A stretch of 64,000 bases of DNA, taken from CAVWSM01 sp963799425. GTDB taxonomy: Bacteria > Actinomycetota > Actinomycetes > Jiangellales > Jiangellaceae. Shown here in pieces: positions 42,741 through 53,329 of the stretch. Location: NCBI GenBank assembly GCA_963799425.1, contig CAWCXA010000007.1, positions 558,001 to 622,000 of the forward strand, in the 5' to 3' direction. How positions within the stretch are numbered: position 1 is the first letter of the stretch; each line of letters starts with the position of its first letter. The position numbers were made by a program, and so were the translations under genes. Below the pieces are notes generated by a model. That model was not told where the DNA came from, searched no databases, and was given only the letters and a program-made list of their open reading frames with translations.

Positions 42741-43575
42741 CAGGCGGGTCGCCTACATCGGGTATTCCGGACCGGACGACGACGCGGACGCGCCCCTGGC
42801 AGTCGACGCGCTGACCCGCATCGGTGTGGACAGCGACCGCGTCGTCTGGGACGACCCCGCTGTCGACTGGGCAAGCTTCGACTTGGCAGTTGTGCGGTCG
42901 ACCTGGGACTACTACGGGCGCCGCGACGAGTTTCTGGCGTGGGCCAACCGAGCAGCGAGCCAGACGCGGCTGCTCAACCCGGTCGGTGTCCTCACGTGGA
43001 ACACCGACAAGACCTACCTAGGCGTCCTCGCCGACCGTGGGGTTCCGGTCGTCCCGACGATGTGGGTGCCACCAGGCGATGCGCCGCCCGGCCTCGACTA
43101 CAGCGACAGCGTCGTGAAGCCCGCGGTCTCGGCCGCCGCGGCAGACACCATCCGTACGGCGGACGCCGCTGCCGCCGCCGAGCACATCGCGGCGATCCAT
43201 GCCTCCGGCCGCACGGCGATGATCCAGCCGTACGTGACGAGCCTCGACGAGATCGGGGAGCTGTCGCTGCTCTACTTCGGCGGCGAGCTCAGCCACGCGG
43301 TGCGGCGAGCGGCGGCGCTCACCCCCGAGGGCCCGCGGCCGAACAGCACGACGGCGGTGTTCGAACCGACGGCCGAGCAACTGTCGGTTGCCGACCAGGT
43401 GCTCGCCGCTGTGGACGAGAAGGACGACCTGCTCTACGCGCGCGTCGACTTGGTGACGCTCGACGACGGGTCGTACGCGCTCCTCGAGCTCGAGCTCACG
43501 GAGCCGTACCTCTTCCTTGACCTGGACCCGGCAGCCGCCAACCGCCTCGCCCGCGCGATCGCCGCACACCTCTAG
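42727..43575 (+). CDS. ATP-grasp superfamily protein
   Basis: About 282 residues from TTG 42727. The fold is RimK-like ATP-grasp: DLAVVRSTWDYYGRRDEFLAWA, LTWNTDKTYLGVLADRGVPVVPT, VVKPAVSAAAADT, IQPYVTSLDEIGELSLLYFGGELSHAVR and YARVDLVTLDDGSYALLELELTEPYLFL, with metal ligands Asp and Glu in the final segment. It resembles actinobacterial RimK-type glutathione-synthetase-like proteins of unknown substrate. It overlaps purQ by 14 bases, so is translated with it. No family partner nearby. Confidence 0.8.
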   Translation: MSRADRRVAYIGYSGPDDDADAPLAVDALTRIGVDSDRVVWDDPAVDWASFDLAVVRSTWDYYGRRDEFLAWANRAASQTRLLNPVGVLTWNTDKTYLGVLADRGVPVVPTMWVPPGDAPPGLDYSDSVVKPAVSAAAADTIRTADAAAAAEHIAAIHASGRTAMIQPYVTSLDEIGELSLLYFGGELSHAVRRAAALTPEGPRPNSTTAVFEPTAEQLSVADQVLAAVDEKDDLLYARVDLVTLDDGSYALLELELTEPYLFLDLDPAAANRLARAIAAHL

Positions 43576-43736
43576 GCGGTCACGTCCGCTAAGAGGCGGT
43601 TTTCCACAGAAGGCGTTGCTCACACGTCGTGCATGCGTAGTTCACCTATCTGACCGGCCTTGGCCCGAAACGCCCAAGAGTCTCTCGCTGGCTGCTCGAC
43701 CGGCACCCGACCGGTCAGGCGCCAGGAGAGTGAACC
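43576..43736. promoter_or_regulatory. Probable promoter region of the pst operon
   Basis: The 161 bases between the ATP-grasp gene and the first pst-operon gene. I cannot identify a Pho-box with certainty. CCAGGAGAG before GTG 43737 is the ribosome site. Confidence 0.35.
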
Positions 43737-44177
43737 GTGGTCGTGGGGGACGAGGTGGCGGCGCGCGTCCTCGTGCTTTCCGGGATCGAGGATCCCGGTG
43801 GGGGGCGTCTTGGGAGCTGGGTCGCTTGGCGCCTCGTCTCGGGCAACAACCGCGAGATGGGCCGCAGCGCTGTGGTCTTCGAGGACCTGACCAGCTGTCT
43901 GGCCGGCATCGATGAGGTGCAGAGCGCGCACGAGCGGCTGGAACCGAAGATGTCGTTGGACGCACGTCGGTCTCACTGGTGGTGGTCGATCGGACTGGAC
44001 GGCCAGCCGGTCGCGATAAGCAGCCGCGGGTACGACCGGGGCCGCGAGTGCGGCGCGAGCGTGGCCGGGTTCCTGCGGGCACTGCCGCGCGCGATCGTCG
44101 TCCAGCCAGTCGCAAGTGGTCTGCGGCGTCGCCGTGACCTGCTCCCCAGCGACTTCCTGCGGCGGGCCAGCGTATGA
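43737..44177 (+). CDS. DUF1508-like protein, first gene of the pst operon
   Basis: 146 residues. The core GNNREMGRSAVVFEDLTSCLAGIDEVQ and WWWSIGLDGQPVAISSRGYDRGRECGASVAGFLRALPRA resembles repeated YegP-type (DUF1508) units, in which a strand W.W.L..NG..IA.S..Y is followed by a helix; this is a tentative assignment. GTG 43737 follows CCAGGAGAG. The stop TGA (44175-44177) overlaps an ATG at 44174, which is the natural start of pstC, so it is in the same operon. Function is unknown. Confidence 0.6.
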   Translation: MVVGDEVAARVLVLSGIEDPGGGRLGSWVAWRLVSGNNREMGRSAVVFEDLTSCLAGIDEVQSAHERLEPKMSLDARRSHWWWSIGLDGQPVAISSRGYDRGRECGASVAGFLRALPRAIVVQPVASGLRRRRDLLPSDFLRRASV

Positions 44178-45221
44178 CCGAACGCCGACACGCAGGTCGT
44201 CGTCCTCGAGCCGGAGGAGGACACCGAGGAACCTCGCCCGATCCGGTCGAGCTCGGGCATCGGCGACGTCATCTTCCGCGGCATTGCCCGCACCGCCGGG
44301 GCCATCGTCCTCGTGATCATGGCCCTGGTTGGCGTCTTCCTGGGCTACCGCGGGCTGCAGGCGCTCCGCGAGGCAGGCTGGTCATTCATCACCACGCAGG
44401 ACTGGCAGCCGGACTCAGGCAATTTCGGCATCGCCGGCATCATGGTGAACGGCATCCTGATCGCACTCGTGGCGATCGCGGTCGCGATCCCGTTGGCCGT
44501 CGGCACTGCGCTCTACATCTCCGAGTACGCACCCGTCGGACTCAAGCGCGGCCTCATCAGCCTCGTCGACCTGATGGCGGCGATACCGAGCGTCGTGTAC
44601 GGCCTCTGGGGCGCCTACCTGCTCCAGCCACAGATCCTCGTCCGTGGCGAGTACGGGGACGGGCTGCCGCGCTGGCTGGCCACCTACTTCGCATGGATTC
44701 CGTTCCTCAAGGTGCCGGGCGCCGACCCTCGAGACCCCAACGCCACGGCGACCGTCTACACATCGTCGACCTTCATCGCCGGATTAGTCGTAGCCATGAT
44801 GGTGACGCCGATCATCTGCTCGATCATGCGTGAGGTCTTCTCGCAGGCTCCGGTCGGCGAGCGCGAGGGCGCTTACGCGCTCGGTGCGACCCGTTGGGGA
44901 ATGATCCGCGCTGTCGTCCTTCCTTATGGCAAGGGCGGCATGATCGGCGGCACCATGCTGGGCCTTGGCCGGGCACTCGGCGAGACGATCGCGATTTACA
45001 TGATCATCTCTCCGATCTTCCAGATCAACTGGCACATCCTGAAGACCGGCTCGTCCAACGTCTCGTCGGTGATCGCTTTGCTCTACGGTGCCGCATCACC
45101 GTTCGGGCTCTCGGCGCTCATGGCGGCTGGGCTCGCACTGTTCCTGATCACTCTGGTCATCAACTTCGGCGCGTCGTCGATCATCGCCCGCAGCCGGTCG
45201 GGGGAGGTGAGCGATGCATGA
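44174..45221 (+). CDS. pstC: Phosphate ABC transporter permease PstC (frame break near start)
   Basis: PstC is one of two membrane subunits of the high-affinity phosphate importer. The body (from about 44277) has SGIGDVIFRGIARTAGAIVLVIMALVGVFL, helices IMVNGILIALVAIAVAIPLAVGTALYISEY, DLMAAIPSVVYGLWGAY and the EAA loop VGEREGAYALGATRWGMIRAVVLPYGKGG. The likely start is ATG 44174, but the first codons are out of frame: after ATG ACC one extra base (near 44180) is needed to join to NADTQVVVLEPEEDTEEPRPIRSS. Without it the protein starts at GTG 44313. It overlaps pstA by four bases (ATGA). Confidence 0.85.
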
Positions 45222-46460
45222 GCACGCAGCTTGCTCCGCCAGCGGAGACGAATGCTTCCCCACCCCCACCACAGCCCGGTGACATCCCGGAGCGTCGTCG
45301 ACAGTCGCGCGGCGCACGCGACACGGATGTGTTCGCGGCGGCCGGTGCGGGAATCGCTGCCCTCAGCTTGTCCGCGCTGCTGTTTACCGCACTAACCCCA
45401 TGGAACGGCCTGCTCGGGTTCGTCTTCGTGGCGTACGTGTTCTTCCTCGCCATCTACGGCTTCCTAGTGTCGTTTGATGAGCGTGGGCCGGCAGTCCGAG
45501 ACAGGCTGGCCGGGGCCTTCATCCACAGCATGGCGTTCCTGCTGCTGACGGCCCTCGTCGTCGTTGTGGGCTACACCTTCTGGCGCGGCGCGGCGGCGAT
45601 CATCCACCTCAACTTCTTCACCCAAGACCTGTCGACCGCTGGAGGGGCCGACCCGCTCGACCTCCGGTGGCGTGCGCAACGCCATCGTCGGAACGCTTCA
45701 GCAGATTGCCATCGCGCTGCTCGTCACCGTCCCTCTGGGCCTGACCTGCGCGGTCTTCATGAGCGAAGTGCCGGGCAAGTTCGCAAGCTTCACCCGCACC
45801 GTGGTCGAGGCCATGACGGCACTCCCGTCCATCGTTGCCGGGCTGTTCATCTACGCAACGCTGATTGTCATCTTCGGTGTCGAGAAGTCCGGATTTGCTG
45901 CAGCCATGGCACTGTCCATCATGATGATGCCAATCATCATCCGGGCCGCCGACGTTGTTCTCCGCCTCGTACCCGGAACACTTCGGGAGGCGTCGTACGC
46001 CCTCGGAGCCCCGCGCTGGCGCACGGTGCTCACGGTCGTCCTCCCGACCGCCAAGTCCGGGTTGACAACCGCGGTCATCCTGGGCACCGCACGCGGCATC
46101 GGCGAGACGTCGCCCGTGCTCCTCACGTCGGGCTACACCCAGTTCATGCAGACCAGCCCGTTTGGCCAACCGCAGACCTCGCTGCCGCTCGCCGCGTTCA
46201 CCCTCGTCGGTGCCCCCGAGTCGGTGATGATCACGCGTGGCTTTGGTGCCGCCGCGGTGCTCATGATTCTCGTGCTCATCCTTTTTGTCCTCGCCCGTAC
46301 GTTCGGCGGCCGTGGACCCGGGCAGCTCACCGCCCGACAGCAACGCCGCAGGGCGGCGCAGTCCCGTCGTGACCTCGCTCGCTACGTCGAGCGCTCGTTC
46401 GCCGGGGTGCCAGCAGCCGGGCACCTCGATGACACCCGCACAACGGAAGGCAGAGTGACG
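45218..46460 (+). CDS. pstA: Phosphate ABC transporter permease PstA (frameshift)
   Basis: Second phosphate-channel subunit. N-terminal half from ATG 45218: Pro-rich tail, helices FAAAGAGIAALSLSALLFTAL and LLGFVFVAYVFFLAIYGFLVS, GYTFWRGAAAI. Near 45657 one extra base interrupts the frame (DPL then TSGGVRNAIVGTLQQI). The second half in the new frame has LFIYATLIVIFGVEKSGFAAAMAL and the EAA loop LVPGTLREASYALGAPRWRTVLTVVLPTAKSG. The frame then runs on, without a stop, into PstS, an apparent PstA-PstS fusion. The natural stop is probably TGA 46456-46458 in a different frame, so the fusion is likely another single-base artefact. Confidence 0.8.
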
Positions 46461-48106
46461 ATGCCATCCGGCCGATTCAGAGTCCCGCTCCGGCTGCTGG
46501 CTGGTGCAGCCGCCCTCGCGTTGGTCGCCACCCAGGTGATTGGGCCAGGTGCGGACACCGCAGTCGCGCAAAGCTACGTCCCGATCAGTGGCGCCGGCTC
46601 GACGTGGAGCGAGAACGCGGTCCAGCAGTGGATCCGCAACGTCAAGGCCAACTACGGCATGCAGGTCAACTTCTCCGGCACCGGCTCGTCCGATGGTCGC
46701 AACCAGTTCAAGAGCAACACGGTCGACTTCGCCGTGTCGGAGATCGAGTACGGCCTCACTGACGCGGGCGTCACGGACACGCCGCCGCAGAAGCAGTTCG
46801 CCTACATGCCAATCGTGGCCGGCGGCACGGCGTTCATGTACAACCTCACGGTCGGCGGCCAGCGTGTGCGCAACCTGCGGCTGTCCGGCGCGACGGTCGC
46901 GAAGATCTTCACTGGCCAGATCACGACCTGGGACCACCAGGAGATCAAGGCCGACAACCCTGCGATCGCACTACCGGCTCGCAAGATCGTTCCGGTGGTC
47001 CGCGCCGACGGCTCGGGCACCACCGCGCAGTTCACCCGGTGGCTCGACTCTCAGCACAAGAGCATCTGGAACGCCTACTGCCAGCGGACCGGGCGCAACC
47101 CCTGCGGCTTCACCTCCAACTACCCGGTGGACCCGGCGCTGGGCTTTATCGCGAAGGCGCGATCGGACGGTGTCGCCGGCTACGTCAAGCAGGCGCAGCT
47201 CGGAGGGCTCGATCACCTACGTCGAGTACTCGTACGCTCTGGCCGACAACTTCCCGGTGGCCAAGGTTCTCAACGAGGCGGGCTACTACGTCGCACCGAC
47301 GGCCCAGAACGTCGCGGTCGCGTTGACCAAGGCGCAGCGATCCGCCCAGGACCTCACTCAGGATCTCGGCGCAGGTCTACGACGGACGCGGACAACCGCA
47401 CCTACCCGTTGTCCAGCTACAGCTACATGATCCTGCCGACCGCGGTGGCTGGGAACTTCAGCCTGGACAAGGGTCGAACCCTCGGCAGGTTCGCCTACTA
47501 CTTCCTCTGCGAAGGGCAGCAGCAGGTCGACCGGATCGGCTACTCGCCGCTTCCGATCAACCTCGTGCAAGCCGGGTTCGCCCAGGTGCAACGAATTCCT
47601 GGCGTCGATCGCGCAGTCGATCAACATTGCGGGCTGCAACAACCCGACCTTCTCCACCGACGGCACCAACACGCTTGCGAACTACCGCGCCCCAGCCGCC
47701 TGCGTGTGACAAGACAGGGTGCCACCGTGCAGTGCGACGCAGCGGGCGCACCGGTCACTGGCGGCGGGGGTGGCGAAGGCGGCGGAGGTGGCGGCGGCGG
47801 GGCCGCCGACCCGGCCGCCGACCCCGCAACTAACCCCGAGGCTGTGCCGGAGGCGCGGCCACCGACCCCGCTGCGGCTGCGGTTGACGGAGCGATCATCG
47901 ATCCGGACACCGGTGAGGTGATCGGCGCAGAGGGCGATGGCGGCACTGCGACGAACGTGGCCGGCGTGCCGGTGCAGCTCGCGTCCAACCAGGGCGGCAC
48001 GCTCAACACTGCTCTCATCGTGCTGGCGGTCACGTTGCTCGTCGGGGTCACACTGGTCCCGCCGCTCATTGCACGCGCCTTGGCGCAGCGGAGGCAGCCG
48101 TGGTGA
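46461..48106 (+). CDS. pstS: Phosphate-binding PstS with C-terminal membrane anchor (several frame breaks)
   Basis: A large PstS-like protein, about 540 residues after reconstruction. Signal: FRVPLRLLAGAAALALVATQVIG. The binding domain has YVPISGAGSTWSENAVQQWI, the phosphate loop GTGSSDGRNQFKSNTVDFAVSEIEY, RKIVPVVRADGSGTTAQFTRWL and NRTYPLSSYSYMILPTA. The reading frame must change at about 47203, 47372, 47385, 47590, 47706 and 47850. After that come Gly-rich and Pro/Ala-rich linkers and a C-terminal membrane helix TALIVLAVTLLVGVTLVPPLIARAL with tail AQRRQPW. Unlike lipoprotein PstS it is tethered by this C-terminal helix. Confidence 0.78.
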
Positions 48107-50559
48107 ACCGCGCCGGCGCTCGCGTCCTGCTGGCCTGCCTCGTTATTTCTGTGGCCGTTACGGCCGCCGGACGCGACCCGGAAGCAGCGCATGCCGCTGC
48201 GGGCGACCTTACGGAATCCACGGTCACCGTTCGTGGGACAGGTGCGTTCGCCGACCTCGAGGTGACGGTCAGCCAGACGAAGAACCTCATCAACCAGGTC
48301 GTCCTCGTGACCTGGACGGGTGGCAAGCAGACGCAGCCGCCTTCCGCGCGTTACGGAACCGACTTTCTCCAGTTGATGCAGTGCTGGAGCAGCCCGTCGG
48401 CGACTGGCGGCTGGGAGCAGCCCACGCGAGAGCAGTGCCAGTTCGGTGCCACCCCGTTCCGCAACGACACCGGATTCGCCGTCGGGACACGTCAGCTCGA
48501 ATACCCGGGTATCGATGATCAGGCGGAGACGTACAGGCATCCACCGGCTGGCACCGACGTGGAGAATTTCGTGCCATTCAGATCGGTGACGGGCAAGGAG
48601 ATCAAGGGGCGGAACTCCAACGAGTTCTTCGATGGCAACACGACAAACGAGGTCTCCGTCACGCGGACGCGCGTTGACGGCACGGGTGAGCAGACCTTCG
48701 AGGTGCAGACTGCGACGCAGGCACCTGGCATCGGTTGCGGCGAGCGGCTTACTGACGGCGGCGGTGCGGTTACGGGTCGTCCGTGCTGGCTGGTCATCGT
48801 GCCCGAGGAACGATCGCGAGGTCGACGGCAGCCTCCGCAGTCTCTCCGATCCGTTGTTGTCCTCGGCACTGTCTGCGACCAACTGGGTCAACCGCATCGT
48901 CGTCCCGCTCGAGTTCGAGCCGATCGGTATCAACTGCCCAATCGGAATCGCGGAGCGTCCCGTCAGCGGGCATGAGCTCATCACCGAGGCGGTAGGTCGC
49001 TGGCAGTCAACGTTGTGCGCCGACTCGGGCACGATCTTCAGCTTCACGCGGATCACGGACAATCTTGCGCGCGGACAGGTGACCTCAACTGACCCGGACC
49101 TGGCGATCTTCGCCAAGCCGGTCCCGCCGGACGCGTTCGCGGAGGACGAGCAACCGGTCTATGCGCCGGTCGCCATCTCCGGCTTGACCATCGCGGTCAA
49201 CATCGAGAGCCAGGCGGCCTTCAACGCGACTGACCCGGAAGTCATCCGGCGGGAGGGTCGCCGCATCACCGACGTGAAGCTGAACGCCCGTCTCGTCGCC
49301 AAGCTGCTCACGCACTCCTATAGACGCGCTGTCGGCCTCGGCCAGGCCGATCACGTGGCAGGCAACCCGAGCGACCTCACCCAGGACAAGGAGTTCCTGG
49401 ATCTCAACCCCGTCTCCTTCAAGCAACAGTTCTTTCCCAACGTGGTGGCGACGGCTGTCGTGAGCCTGCAAAGCGCCGACGCGACAGAAGCGCTGTGGGC
49501 GTGGATCGACAGCGACCCCGACGCACGATCCTTCCTTGATGGTGTGGCCGACCCGAATGGGATGAAGGTCAACCCTTTCTACAAGGGAGATGCGCTGTCG
49601 CTGCCGACGGACTTCTTCCCCAAACAGGATCCGTTCTGCTACCTGGACTCTCGCTACCCGACGCTTCCCGAACGGTGTGCCCTGGACACCAGCCCCTACG
49701 CCGCGGACCTCGGTGAGGCTGGCAGGGCAGCGAGCCGGGGGAGACGCTCGCCCAGACATTCGGAAGCCCGGAGTCCGTGCCGCCCACCTGGCGACGCGAG
49801 TCACCGCAATTCAACGGTCAGCGTTCGGTGGTGGCCATCGTCGACACGGCGACTGCGGCTCGATTCGGGTTGGCCACCGCGCAATTGCGGAACGCAAAAG
49901 GTGAGTTCGTCGCCCCGACGAACGAGGCACTGCTGGCAGCTGCCGGCGCAATGTCGGAGAGCGACGCCGATGGCGTACTCGAGCCGAGTCCGCAGACTTA
50001 CCCGGCAGGCGCATACCCCCTGACCAATGTCTCGTACGCGGCCACCGTCCCAAGCGCCCTGGACGTCCAGACCCGGCGGGACTACGCGACGTTCCTCCGT
50101 TACGCGGCTGGTCCGGGTCAGGAGCCCGGAGTCCGGCCGGGTCAGCTCCCGGAAGGGTACGCCCCATTGCCTCCGGCGTTCCGCGCACAGACCCTCGCCG
50201 CAGCCGACGCCATCGAAAACTATGTCGCCCCACCGGATGATCCCGGCGGTGGTGGCGGTGGCGCGGGGGTGGCGGATCCGGCACGGGTGACGGAACTGGA
50301 GACGGGGACGGCGACCCCTCATCACCGGACGCCGGTGACGGCACCGCCATACCACCGTTGGCCGCCGCGCCCGCGTCCGGCTCGCCCGACCTCGCCCGGC
50401 GAGCTGCCGGCCGCAGACATCAGCGCACGCTCCCTGCGTACGCCCGACGAAAAACTCGGGATGACCAGATACGTGCTGCTGGCATCCCTCGCCCTCGGAG
50501 CCGTGACTGCCTTGGCTGGGCCAGGGCTCCTGAGGGTCGCCCATGGGCGAAGGAGGTGA
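48100..50559 (+). CDS. Large PstS-like surface protein with C-terminal anchor (two frame breaks)
   Basis: About 815 residues after joining frames, starting at GTG 48100 or 48103, overlapping the PstS stop. Signal RVLLACLVISVAVTAAG. A beta-rich N-terminal domain (TESTVTVRGTGAFADLEVTVSQ, VVLVTWTGGKQ, a Cys pair) is followed by a binding-protein-like part (VNRIVVPLEFEPIGINCPIGIAERPVSGHELI, DPDLAIFAKPVP, APVAISGLTIAVNIES, DVKLNARLVAKLLTHSY). Frame breaks at ~48809 and ~49735. It ends with Pro/Gly linker, membrane helix MTRYVLLASLALGAVTALAGPG and GRRR. The ligand is unknown; phosphate or a phosphate ester is inferred from context. Confidence 0.7.
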
Positions 50560-50623
50560 TGCCAGCAGCTATCCGGCAGACCCGCACGTGCAGAGCAAGA
50601 CCACCAGACGAAAGGACAGTCTA

Positions 50624-51597
50624 GTGCGCAAGAGCACTGCTTGCCCCACTGGGCGCCGTTGCCGCCTGCCTCATGGCAGTCACGGTGATGGTCGCCCCGG
50701 CGCAGGCCGACCCGACGAACCCCCCTGGCCCGCGCCAGCTGGCCGGCGTGGGTTCGGACACGACGCAGGATGTGATGAACGGCCTGGCCGACGCCATCTC
50801 CATCGGCGGGACCAAGCCGCTCGCCTCGTACGACGCGACAGGTTCGGCGACCATCCAAACCAAGGCCGACCCGGCATGCGTCATCAACCGGCCCAACGGA
50901 TCCGGCGCAGGCCGCACGGCTCTGCTCCAGCAGCTCCAGCTCCCGGCCAACTGTCTGCAGTGGTCGAGGTCGTCTGCGCTCAACCTGGCGGCGGCTCCGG
51001 TGCAGCTGACCTACGTGCCGTTCGCGGTTGACGCCGTCACCTACGCAACCACGGACACGAGCTCCGTCCCTCGGCAGCTCACGTTGGCGCAGCTCCAGGC
51101 CATCTACAAGTGCCAGATCCCAGGCTTCCAGCCCTACATCCCGCAGGCCGGTTCGGGAACCCGGGCCTTCTGGCTCGGCCAGATGGGCATCACGGAAGCC
51201 CAGCTCCCGACCTTCCCCTGCATCAAGGACAACAAGCCGGGCGTCGGCCCGATCCAGGAGCACGACGGCCGAGTTCTCGACTGCGGCGAACGAGATCGTG
51301 CCGTTCTCGGTCGCGCAGTACATCTCGCAGCAGTCCAACACGATCGCGGACATGCGCGGTCGCTCCGAGCTCGGCGTGATGGACGGTCAGTCGGCGTTCG
51401 TTCTGAACACCGCTTCGACGGCCAAGCGTGACGTCTACAACGTCATCCCGACCTCGCAGGAGGGCGTAGCGCCGACCAGCACCGTATTCGTCGGCGCCAA
51501 CTCCGCGATCTGCCAGCAGACCGCCGTTATCCAGCGCTACGGCTTCGGCCCGAACGCCAACTGCGGCAGCACTGCGCAGCGCACTCCCGCTCCATGA
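50624..51597 (+). CDS. Third PstS-like secreted binding protein (two frame breaks)
   Basis: About 320 residues from GTG 50624. The signal peptide (LGAVAACLMAVTVMVAPAQA) is reached after a frame break near 50640. The mature part is a type-2 binding fold: RQLAGVGSDTTQDVMNGLADAI, RPNGSGAGRTALLQQLQ, VQLTYVPFAVDAVTYATTDTS, SVPRQLTLAQLQAIYKCQIPGFQPYIPQAGSGTRAFWL, which is much like the PstS hinge region. A second break near 51272 joins PIQEHDGRVL to TAANEIVPFSVAQYISQQSNT. No lipobox and no C-terminal anchor are seen. It may be a soluble partner held by the other surface proteins. Confidence 0.7.
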
Positions 51598-51638
51598 GCC
51601 AACAGCGAAGCTCTCGTTCTCACAGAGGAGACAAACGA

Positions 51639-53244
51639 GTGTTAAGGAAAAGGCTCTCACGCCTGGTTCGCGACTGGCGTAGCCAGCGCTTGTCGCGACG
51701 TCGGGTGCGGTCATTCTGACCGCTGGAACAGCGAATGCCGCTGACCGCGGCAACTTGACGATGACGTCCACAGTTCCGGAGCGGGTGTTCTGGCGCCGAG
51801 CTTCAACACGGACGGGCCGTGCTTCGACCCGGCGGTGGCCCACCGGATCAACATGACTGGTGTCGGGAGCAACGAGTTCACGACCAAGTTCCCCAACGGT
51901 CTGCTGATCGTCCTCCAGACGACGGCGAACTTCTCCCTGACCGACCCCGTCACGCTGCCGATGCGCGACAACCTCTTCAACATTGCGACGGTTGAGGGGA
52001 TCACCAACATCGCAGGCACCTACAACATCGAGTACCAGTGCGTCGACGTGTTCGGCATCACTGTTCACGACACGTACGACACGCAGATGAGCGTTCAGCA
52101 GCCGGGCAACCTCGACACCATCACCTGGCAGCAGGTTGTGGCTGCGACGCCGACCACGACGACGCTGGACGCGGCGCCGGCGAGCCCGGTCCAGGCCGGC
52201 ACCTCGGTAACGCTCACGGCCAATGTCACTCCGGCTGGGGCGACCGGTGACGTGCAGTTCCAGAACAACGGAACCGACTTCGGTAGCCCCGTCGCGGTCG
52301 CTGGCGGCCAGGCGGTCCTCACGACCACCTCGCTGCCCGTAGGCACCAACTCGCTGACGGCCGTTTTCACGGGTACGGGCGGGTTCGAGAGCTCAACCTC
52401 GGCTCCCGTGTCGTACCAGGTGACTCCTGGCGCGACGGTGACTAGCACGTCGCTTGGAGTATCGGGTGGCCAGTTCGAGGGCCAGCCCATCAACTACACC
52501 GCGACCGTCACGCCGAGTGGCGCGGTGGGTTCGGTGCAGTTCAAGGAGGGTGGCACGACCTTCGCCACGGTTCCCGTGACCGGTGGTCAGGCGACCTTCT
52601 CAGAGCCGACGGGACGTCCTGCGGGTTCGTACAACTTCTCTGCATCGTTCGTTCCTGACGACCCGACGCAGTTCACGGCGTCCGACTCGCTGACCGTGCC
52701 TCGCACGGTGAGCCCTCCTGCGGGCAGCAACCAGGCCACTGAGGAGATCCAGGTCGAGATCCCGGCCGGTGCTCTGACGATCACGGTTGAGAACAACAAC
52801 CCAGTCGTCCTCGCCACGGCGGAGCTCAACCCGGCGGCAACCCGGTTCGTGTCGCCGCTGTCGGCTCCGACCAACCGGCTCAACCCGGTGACGGTCACCG
52901 ACACCCGCGCCGGGAACGCGGGGTGGACCGTTTCCGGTCAGGCAACTGCGTTCGACAACGGTGCCGGCGGAGCTATCAACGCCGGCAACCTGGGCTGGGA
53001 CCCTGATGTCGTCGACTTCAACCCGGGCCAGACCGTGAACGCCGGTGCCATTGTTCCTGCGGGCGATGGCCTGCCCGTGGGTGACACGAGCGGGGCCGGT
53101 CTCGCGGCATCCCGCACGCTGGCTTCCAGCCCGGCTGGGTCCAGCCTCGGTACGGCGCACCTCACCGCGAGCCTCGAGCTCATCGCGCCGACCACGACGG
53201 TCGCAGGGACGTACACGTCCATCCTGACGCTGACCGCCATCTGA
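51639..53244 (+). CDS. Ig-repeat surface protein with a WxL-like C-terminal domain
   Basis: About 530 residues. GTG 51639 follows GAGGAG, but the signal region (ATGVASA.. VATSGAVILTAGTANA) is split by three or four frame breaks up to ~51780. From 51800 on the frame is intact. Domain 1 (TDGPCFDP..., PVTLPMRDNLFNI, YQCVDVFGI) also occurs in the gene at 54432. Two Ig-like (Big_3/5-type) repeats follow (TPTTTTLDAAPASPVQAG... and SLGVSGGQFEGQPINY...). The last 150 residues (AGNAGWTVSGQATAF and AGTYTSILTLTAI) resemble a WxL domain with its WTV motif and terminal LTxT strand. No anchor helix. In Firmicutes, WxL domains bind peptidoglycan noncovalently. Confidence 0.7.
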
Positions 53245-53329
53245 GTTAGCTCACATGGGGTGGGGCGAGCCATTTGCTGGCTCGCCCTTCCTCCCTAGAC
53301 AGAGACACCGCAAGGATCGGATCCCACAC

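Noticed and set aside
45564..47921. A 785-codon frame joining PstA, PstS and a Pro-rich tail as one protein.
   Set aside because: It includes non-conserved stretches where the real protein moves to other frames; a signal peptide starts at 46461. The fusion is best explained by single-base errors.
44174..51597. Programmed ribosomal frameshifting as a reason for the frame breaks.
   Set aside because: Too many sites, varied shift directions, and no repeated slippery sequence; errors or mutations are simpler.
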